Assembly: GCA_947374485.1 (NCBI GenBank)
Contig: CANCCF010000067.1
Span: 1 to 18,784, forward strand
Origin: Comamonadaceae bacterium
Lineage (GTDB): Bacteria; Pseudomonadota; Gammaproteobacteria; Burkholderiales; Burkholderiaceae_C
Direction: 5' to 3'
DNA length: 18,784 nucleotides
Shown one piece after another: positions 12,157 to 18,784 of the stretch. Every line of letters begins with the position of its first letter. The first letter of the stretch is position 1. Both the position numbers and the translations under genes were made by a program. The notes under the pieces were generated by a model, which worked only from the letters and a program-made list of their open reading frames with translations, was not told the DNA's origin and made no database searches.

Positions 12157-14439
12157 TCAACTCTGTGAGCTATTTACAACAGGCAATGATAACGACACTT
12201 GTGCGCCCACTATCTTTCCTTCGACCACGCGGTTGCTGATGTCCACGCGCGAGCCGTGTTCATCGGCAATTTTCTTCACCACCGCCAAACCGAGGCCCGT
12301 GCCCTTGGGCTTGGTGGTGACATAGGGTTCGAAGGCGCGTTTGAGGATCGCGTCTTCAAAGCCGGGGCCCTGGTCCAGCACGCTCAGGCGCACCCGGCCC
12401 TTGGCCTGCAGCCAGTTGGTGCGCAGCACCACCGGCCCGGCCACGCTGCCATCGGCATGCGGCAGGTCGCTGGCATCCTGGGCGTTTTGCAGCAGGTTGT
12501 GGATGACCTGGCGCAGCTGCTGGGCGTCGCCGCGCACAGGCGGGCAGTTGGCGTCGAGTTCGAGCCGCACCGGCACATGGGTGGCATCGGCCTCGTAGAG
12601 TTGCTGCACGTCCTGCACCAGGGCGTTGAGGTTGACGGGCTTGAGTTCGGCCGCGGGCAGGCGGGCGTAGTCGCGGAACTCGTTGACCAGGCGCTTCATG
12701 GCGTCGACCTGGTCGACGATGGTTTTGACCGATTTGTTGAGCACCTGTTGCTCGGGCGGCAACAGCTTGCCGCTGAGCTTGATCTCCAGACGCTCGGCCG
12801 ACAGCTGAATGGGAGTGAGCGGGTTCTTAATTTCATGGGCCAGGCGCCGCGCCACCTCGCCCCAGGCCTGGGCCCGCTGGGCCGAGACGATTTCGGAGAT
12901 GTCGTCAAACACCAGCAAGCGGGCGTCCCCAGGCAGTGTCGCGCCCCGGGCAACGATGGTCAGTGCCCGGTCAAACGGTGAGTGCATGGGGGCATTGCTG
13001 CCGCCGAGCTCGAAGGTCTGCTGCCAGTGGTCGGGCTCGTGCTCCAGCTTGGCCAACATGAAGTCGGCAAACTGGGCCTGCACGGCTTGGCCAAAGTCCT
13101 GCAGGCCTGCAACACCGGCCAGCGGCTGGCCGATGTGCGCGGCCAGTGGGGCCTGCAATATGCGTGTGGCGCCGGGGTTGGCCGACAGCAACTCGCCTTG
13201 GGGGCCCAGCACAATCACCCCGGCCGTCAGGTTGTCCAGAATGGTTTGCAGATTGGCGCGTGCCGCGTCCACCTGCGCCATGCTGTGCTCTACCGCCTGC
13301 CGCGCATCGGAGAGCTGCGCGGTCATGGTGGCAAAGGCGCGGGTCAGGCCGCCGAGTTCGTCTTTGCCTTGCATGGCCAGTTTGGGTGTCAGGTCACCCG
13401 CTGCGACCTGGCTCACACCTTCTGCCAGCAACAACAAGGGGCGGGCGAGCTGGTTGCCCAGCACCACGGCCATCAGTATGGCGGCAAACACCGCCAAAAA
13501 CAGACTCAGCGTGAGGGTGCCGATGTACATGCGCTTGAGGCCCTCGCGCGCCAGCGCCCGCTCCTGGTACTCGCGGTTGGCGGTATCCACGGCCAGGGCG
13601 TTGGCCACCAGATTGCGCGGCAAGGCCTTGGAGGCCAGCAGGAAGCGCGGCTCCGGGTTCAGACCCAGGCCCGAGGCTGCCAGCGGCACCAACACGCGGA
13701 TGCGTGCGCTCGCCTGCGCATCGGAGCCTGCATCTTCCAGACCCTCAATCCAGGCGCTGGCGCGCTCAGAGCGCGCGGTGCGGAACTGGGCGCTGGTGGG
13801 CTTGTCCGGGCTGAGCTGGATGCGCGACTGCCCGCCGCTGGCCACCAGGGTACCCGCGCTGGTCCAGATGGCGGTGTCCGTGGCGCCCAGTTGGTCCACC
13901 ATCTTTTCCAGTTGGGTGCTGGCGTTGTTGTCAGACACCTCATTGAGCTGGGGTGCAGCCGCGCGCACTTTGGCGGTGAACTCGCTGGAGAGGGTGTCCA
14001 GCGTCACCCGCCCCAGACTCAGGCCTGCTTCCAAGGCCCCTTCGACCTTGACATCGAACCAGGTTTCAATCGAACGCGAGACAAACTGGTACGACACCAC
14101 GTAAATCAGCAGGCCCGGGGCAAAACCCACCAAGGCAAAAATGGCCGCGAGCTTGACCAGCAAGCGGCTGCCAAAACGCCGCTGGCGCAAACGCAGGGTG
14201 AGGCGATAGCAGACCCAGGCAATGCCCGCCAACAGCACCGCCGCCACGGCCACATTGACATAGAACAGCAGCGCGTAGTTGCGTTCATACAGGTCGCGGT
14301 TGTTGGTGGCCTGCATCAGCATGTAGAGCAGCACCATGCCAATCAGCAGCATGCACAGCGAACCCACCGTCACGGCCCGTCGCACGAGGCGCGAGCTGTG
14401 GCGCACGCTGGGCAGGGCGGCAAGGCCCGGGTCGTTCAT
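12157..14439 (-). CDS. NtrY-like membrane sensor histidine kinase
   Basis: This is a 760-aa kinase. The order is two N-terminal membrane segments (about 22-43 and 57-78), a third (about 92-117), a periplasmic sensor region (about 118-305), a fourth segment (about 306-328), HAMP (about 329-382), a PAS-like domain (about 393-515), HisKA with His535 in RRLAHEIKNP, and HATPase. The HATPase shows the N-box HNLLQNAQDA (Asn648, Asn652), the G1 box DQGPGF (689-694) and the G2 box GTGLGL (713-718). It is expected to autophosphorylate His535 and pass phosphate to Asp52 of the adjacent regulator. Its ATG 14439 overlaps the DUF4390 stop (ATGA), showing translational coupling. The layout matches NtrY of the NtrYX family; the signal sensed is not evident. 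Confidence 0.93.
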   Translation of the reverse strand: MNDPGLAALPSVRHSSRLVRRAVTVGSLCMLLIGMVLLYMLMQATNNRDLYERNYALLFYVNVAVAAVLLAGIAWVCYRLTLRLRQRRFGSRLLVKLAAIFALVGFAPGLLIYVVSYQFVSRSIETWFDVKVEGALEAGLSLGRVTLDTLSSEFTAKVRAAAPQLNEVSDNNASTQLEKMVDQLGATDTAIWTSAGTLVASGGQSRIQLSPDKPTSAQFRTARSERASAWIEGLEDAGSDAQASARIRVLVPLAASGLGLNPEPRFLLASKALPRNLVANALAVDTANREYQERALAREGLKRMYIGTLTLSLFLAVFAAILMAVVLGNQLARPLLLLAEGVSQVAAGDLTPKLAMQGKDELGGLTRAFATMTAQLSDARQAVEHSMAQVDAARANLQTILDNLTAGVIVLGPQGELLSANPGATRILQAPLAAHIGQPLAGVAGLQDFGQAVQAQFADFMLAKLEHEPDHWQQTFELGGSNAPMHSPFDRALTIVARGATLPGDARLLVFDDISEIVSAQRAQAWGEVARRLAHEIKNPLTPIQLSAERLEIKLSGKLLPPEQQVLNKSVKTIVDQVDAMKRLVNEFRDYARLPAAELKPVNLNALVQDVQQLYEADATHVPVRLELDANCPPVRGDAQQLRQVIHNLLQNAQDASDLPHADGSVAGPVVLRTNWLQAKGRVRLSVLDQGPGFEDAILKRAFEPYVTTKPKGTGLGLAVVKKIADEHGSRVDISNRVVEGKIVGAQVSLSLPVVNSSQS

Positions 14440-15014
14440 TTGCTGCTTTCGGCGACCAGGGGCATCAGCACGCTGGCCGAGATGTCCCAGTCGGTCTGGC
14501 CCAAGGCGCCAATCTGGAAGGGCCGGGGCAACTGGCCCAAGTCAAGTTTGAAGCGGAAGTCGAGCTTGTACTTGATGGCCGGATCCAGCTCTGCTGCATC
14601 GGCAATTTTCCACTTGGCTACGCGCTTGATGGCCGAGAGGGCCTGCGCCAGCGAGTCAAAACTCTGGTTGAGCGCCAGCCCCACGCCGCTGCTGGCCGCG
14701 GAGCCGGAGCCCACATTCAAACGCCAGCGCCGCGTCAGGGGCTGGTAGGCCAGGCGCATGTGGCGCTCGACACCCTGCACCTTTTTGTCGTACCAGTACC
14801 AGCGCTCACGCAGCACGTCGGCGCTGTAGACGAACACCATGGGGATGCCCTTGAGCAGTGCATCTTCCACCGGCGTTGGCGTTTCAAATTGCAGCTGGGC
14901 CGAGAGCAGCCACTCGTCGTCGTTGCGCTCCAGGCGCGTCTGGGTGATGTCAGTGGCGACCTGGGCTTGCGCCATGGCCGCTGCCATCAACAGCCAGGTA
15001 ACAAACAGGCGCAC
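14436..15014 (-). CDS. DUF4390 family protein with signal peptide
   Basis: This protein (192 aa) is taken from GTG 15014, giving an ideal signal peptide RLFVTWLLMAAAMAQAQ with cleavage after AQA. The frame extends to ATG 15089 and GTG 15095, but that part overlaps the conserved end of rsmB and looks like read-through; the usual family length (about 190-200 aa) also favours 15014. The mature part shows family features: DITQTRLERNDDEWLLSAQLQF, GIPMVFVYSADVLRERWYW and a C-terminal ALGQTDWDISA. It is a predicted periplasmic or membrane-anchored protein of unknown biochemistry. It is conserved between rsmB and the NtrY-like kinase in betaproteobacteria, so it may assist signal sensing by the kinase. 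The stop overlaps the kinase ATG, and the start is 31 nt after rsmB. Confidence 0.87.
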   Translation of the reverse strand: MRLFVTWLLMAAAMAQAQVATDITQTRLERNDDEWLLSAQLQFETPTPVEDALLKGIPMVFVYSADVLRERWYWYDKKVQGVERHMRLAYQPLTRRWRLNVGSGSAASSGVGLALNQSFDSLAQALSAIKRVAKWKIADAAELDPAIKYKLDFRFKLDLGQLPRPFQIGALGQTDWDISASVLMPLVAESSK

Positions 15015-15045
15015 TGCGACGAGCAAGCCCTTGCCTTTGGGCGAG

Positions 15046-16368
15046 TCAAGCAGCGCGCTTTTGCAGCAGGGCGTAAAAAAATCCGTCATGGTCACCCTGC
15101 CGATTGTCTGGGAGGCGGCCGGCTTTATCAGGTATTGCCGGGATTAAATGGCCTGGCGAGGGCAGCAGCCGGGCGCCGGTGTTGTGTGCAAGAAACGTTT
15201 GCACCTGCAGCGCGCCTTCGGCCAGAAACACCGAGCAGGTGCAGTACAGCAGGCGCCCGCCTGGGGCCACAAGGGGCCAGAGGGCCTGCAGCAGTTGGCT
15301 TTGCAGGGCGGCGAGTTGGGCAATGTCGGTTTCGCGGCGCAGCCAGCGCACATCGGGGTGGCGGCGCACGATGCCGGAGGCGGTGCAGGGGGCGTCGAGC
15401 AGGATGGCATCAAAAGGCTGGCCATCCCACCACAGGTCGGGGCGGGCGGCGTCGGCGGCCAGCACCTCGGCCTTTAGCCCCAAGCGCGCGAGGTTCTGGC
15501 CTATGCGTTCACAGCGGCTGGCATCCACATCCAGCGCCGTGACCTGGGCTGCGCCCAGCTCCAGCAAATGCCCGGTCTTGCCACCGGGGGCGGCGCAGGC
15601 GTCCAGCACACGCAGGGTATTTCCGGGCAGCCCTTCAAGCAGCAAGGGCGCGGCGAGCTGGGCTGCCGCATCCTGCACCGAGACGCGGCCGCTGGCAAAG
15701 CCCGGTAGCTGGCCTACCGGCACGGCGCGCGCGAGTTCAATGCCGCTGGCACCCACTGCGTGGGCGGCAATGCCGCAGGCCTGCAGCTCGCTCAGATAGC
15801 CTTCCACCGTGGTCTGCAATGTGTTCAACCGCAGGGTCATGGGGGCCTGGCGGTTGGCACTTTGCAACAGGGCCTGCCACGCGTTGGGGTGGTCAGTCTT
15901 CAAGCGCTTGATCCACCAGGAGGGATGGTTCCAGCGTGCCACCGGGTCGGTGTCGGTGGCGGCCACCAGCGCCTCGCGCTCGCGCAAAAAACGGCGCAGG
16001 CAGGCGTTGACAAAGCTGGCCTGCGCACGGGTGTCGCTCTGGCGCTTGGCGGCTTCCACGGCCTGGTTTACGAGAGTGAAGGCGTCATAAGGCGCGCCTG
16101 CATCGGTCCAGGCCAGGGCCAGGGCCACACACAGCAAGGCATCGACGGTCGGCGGCGGGGGACGCTTGGCCAGCTGCTTGCGCAGGGCCTCGGCGCGGCC
16201 CAGGTTGCGCCAGGCGTGAAAGGCCAGGGCCTGCACGGCAGGACGCAAATCGGCCTGCACGCCCTGCACTGCCGCGCCACCGGACTGGCCCTCGCGCACA
16301 GCCTGCACCACCTGGGCGGTGGCCTGCAGTTGCCGCCACAACGGCACTTGTTCTTGCTTGTTTTGCAT
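15046..16368 (-). CDS. rsmB: 16S rRNA m5C967 methyltransferase RsmB
   Basis: This 440-aa protein (E. coli RsmB 429 aa) methylates C5 of cytidine 967 in 16S rRNA using S-adenosylmethionine. Residues about 10-140 form the NusB-like RNA-binding domain, with TVDALLCVALALAW and SFVNACLRRFLRE. The methyltransferase domain follows, with SAM-binding motif LDACAAPGGKTGHLLELGA (255-273), ALDVDASR, DAPCTASGIVRRHPDVRW (Cys328, product-release cysteine) and LLYCTCSVFLAEG (Cys378, catalytic nucleophile). Both cysteines are present, so activity is expected. It starts 19 nt after the LemA-like gene and heads the run DUF4390 - kinase - regulator, consistent with one operon. Confidence 0.95.
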   Translation of the reverse strand: MQNKQEQVPLWRQLQATAQVVQAVREGQSGGAAVQGVQADLRPAVQALAFHAWRNLGRAEALRKQLAKRPPPPTVDALLCVALALAWTDAGAPYDAFTLVNQAVEAAKRQSDTRAQASFVNACLRRFLREREALVAATDTDPVARWNHPSWWIKRLKTDHPNAWQALLQSANRQAPMTLRLNTLQTTVEGYLSELQACGIAAHAVGASGIELARAVPVGQLPGFASGRVSVQDAAAQLAAPLLLEGLPGNTLRVLDACAAPGGKTGHLLELGAAQVTALDVDASRCERIGQNLARLGLKAEVLAADAARPDLWWDGQPFDAILLDAPCTASGIVRRHPDVRWLRRETDIAQLAALQSQLLQALWPLVAPGGRLLYCTCSVFLAEGALQVQTFLAHNTGARLLPSPGHLIPAIPDKAGRLPDNRQGDHDGFFYALLQKRAA

Positions 16369-16387
16369 TGTTCTTCTTGCTTGCGTT

Positions 16388-16915
16388 CTACAACGTACCT
16401 GCCTCTTTGAAGCCCATCATCGCCACCACCAGGCTGGCCGGAAACTGGTCCAGCGCCTGGTTGTAGCGTTCCACGATCTGGTTGAAGCCCCCGCGCGCGG
16501 TGCGCACTTTCAGTGCCGCCTCATCCCACAGCTTTTGCATAGCCTCGGGCATGGTGGGCCCGGCCAAATCGGCGGGCGCCTCGCGCAACACCGTCCAAGC
16601 GGTTTCTATCGCATCCACGGTCTGCGCCAGAGTTTGCAGCGGATCTGCTTGCAGCGGTGCGGCCCGAGCCGCCTTGCACTGCGCGTCCAAGGCCTTGACG
16701 CTGCTGACCAAGGCCGCCCATTCCATCGGGATATACGAACCCTCTTCATCCGGAAACTGCGCATTGAGCAGGCCGGTGTAACTCTTGAGCTGCTTCTCCA
16801 CCGAACCCAGCGCATCCAGCCCCCGCGCGCGCATGCGCATGAGCCGGTTGTACAGGCCCACACACCAGAACACCGTGGTGGCAGCCAGCAAACCCAACAG
16901 GACAGACGCACTCAT
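16388..16915 (-). CDS. LemA-family membrane protein
   Basis: This is a 175-aa protein from ATG 16915. Residues 3-22 form a membrane segment (ASVLLGLLAATTVFWCVGLY), followed by a helical domain with the LemA signature beginning YNRLMRMRARGLDALGSVEKQL. The C-terminus has the family hallmark GGFNQIVERYNQALDQFPAS followed by LVVAMMGFKEAGTL. LemA proteins have an N-terminal anchor and a long helical domain; their role is poorly defined. The frame extends to a TTG at 16963, but that lies inside the hairpin after rpoC, so ATG 16915 is preferred. It sits between rpoC and rsmB on the same strand, 18 nt before rsmB, and may be the first gene of that operon. No strong ribosome-binding site is seen. Confidence 0.85.
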   Translation of the reverse strand: MSASVLLGLLAATTVFWCVGLYNRLMRMRARGLDALGSVEKQLKSYTGLLNAQFPDEEGSYIPMEWAALVSSVKALDAQCKAARAAPLQADPLQTLAQTVDAIETAWTVLREAPADLAGPTMPEAMQKLWDEAALKVRTARGGFNQIVERYNQALDQFPASLVVAMMGFKEAGTL

Positions 16916-16953
16916 GCGGCCAGCATACTGGCTAAAGCCTGGGCCCCAATGCA

Positions 16954-17019
16954 AACGCCCCAAGCCTGCGTCAAGCGGGCTTGGGGCGTTAACCCGGGGC
17001 TGGCGCGTGCCAGCCCCGG
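16954..17019 (-). terminator. Tandem hairpins downstream of rpoC
   Basis: Two perfect inverted repeats follow the rpoC stop on the minus strand. The first is CCGGGGCTGGC / GCCAGCCCCGG with a 4-nt loop (16994-17019). The second is AACGCCCCAAGCC / GGCTTGGGGCGTT with an 11-nt loop (16954-16990). Neither has a proper U-tract; the second is followed only by GTTTGC. They probably end, or attenuate, the rpoBC transcript before the LemA-like gene. Confidence 0.65.
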
Positions 17020-17034
17020 CAGGGTCACGGGCAA

Positions 17035-18784
<1,750 letters not shown>

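Noticed and set aside
12809..14748. Long plus-strand frames opposite the sensor kinase (431 and 588 codons)
   Set aside because: These are shadow frames of the GC-rich kinase gene, with no domain signature or ribosome-binding site.

Overview
The window looks like a chromosomal segment of a betaproteobacterium (Burkholderiales, probably Comamonadaceae). The reasons are the high-GC backbone genes, the order rpoC - LemA-like - rsmB - DUF4390 - NtrY-like kinase - NtrX-like regulator, and the tRNA sequences. The genus cannot be fixed from the sequence alone.

Layout. 61-2193 (+) is a Rep/UvrD-type helicase, convergent with a Pro/Ala-rich hypothetical protein (2202-2852, -). A low-GC two-domain family 2 glycosyltransferase (3236-5023, +) stands alone before a tRNA-Gly(GCC) gene (5158-5233, -). 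From 5258 to 11351 lies a complete 6.05-kb integrative element, bounded by a perfect 45-bp direct repeat. The repeat is the 3' part of tRNA-Phe(GAA), which is intact at 11307-11382 (-). From 11447 to the window end the backbone resumes on the minus strand: NtrX-like response regulator, NtrY-like sensor kinase, DUF4390 protein, RsmB, LemA-family protein and the C-terminal part of RpoC.

The element carries a tRNA-adjacent tyrosine integrase (9900-11195, -), a lipoprotein (9210-9818, -), a 327-aa protein of unknown family (8130-9113, +), a second, minimal tyrosine recombinase (7265-7831, +), a small protein with HUH-endonuclease-like motifs (6436-6888, +) and two small minus-strand genes (6000-6284; 5466-5912). 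I see no capsid, portal, terminase, conjugation or resistance genes. It therefore looks like a compact integrative element or satellite with its own recombination and possibly rolling-circle-type replication functions. Two near-identical palindromes in inverted orientation (7834-7848, 9124-9138), each between a stop codon and a terminator, bracket the 327-aa gene and its AT-rich, motif-dense upstream region.

Insertion separated an ancestral tRNA-Phe/tRNA-Gly pair that would otherwise be 24 nt apart. A hairpin plus U-tract from the element now lies directly downstream of tRNA-Phe. The backbone minus-strand genes from rsmB to the response regulator are tightly packed, with overlapping or near-overlapping ends, and probably form one operon. 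rpoC ends with two tandem hairpins before the LemA-like gene.
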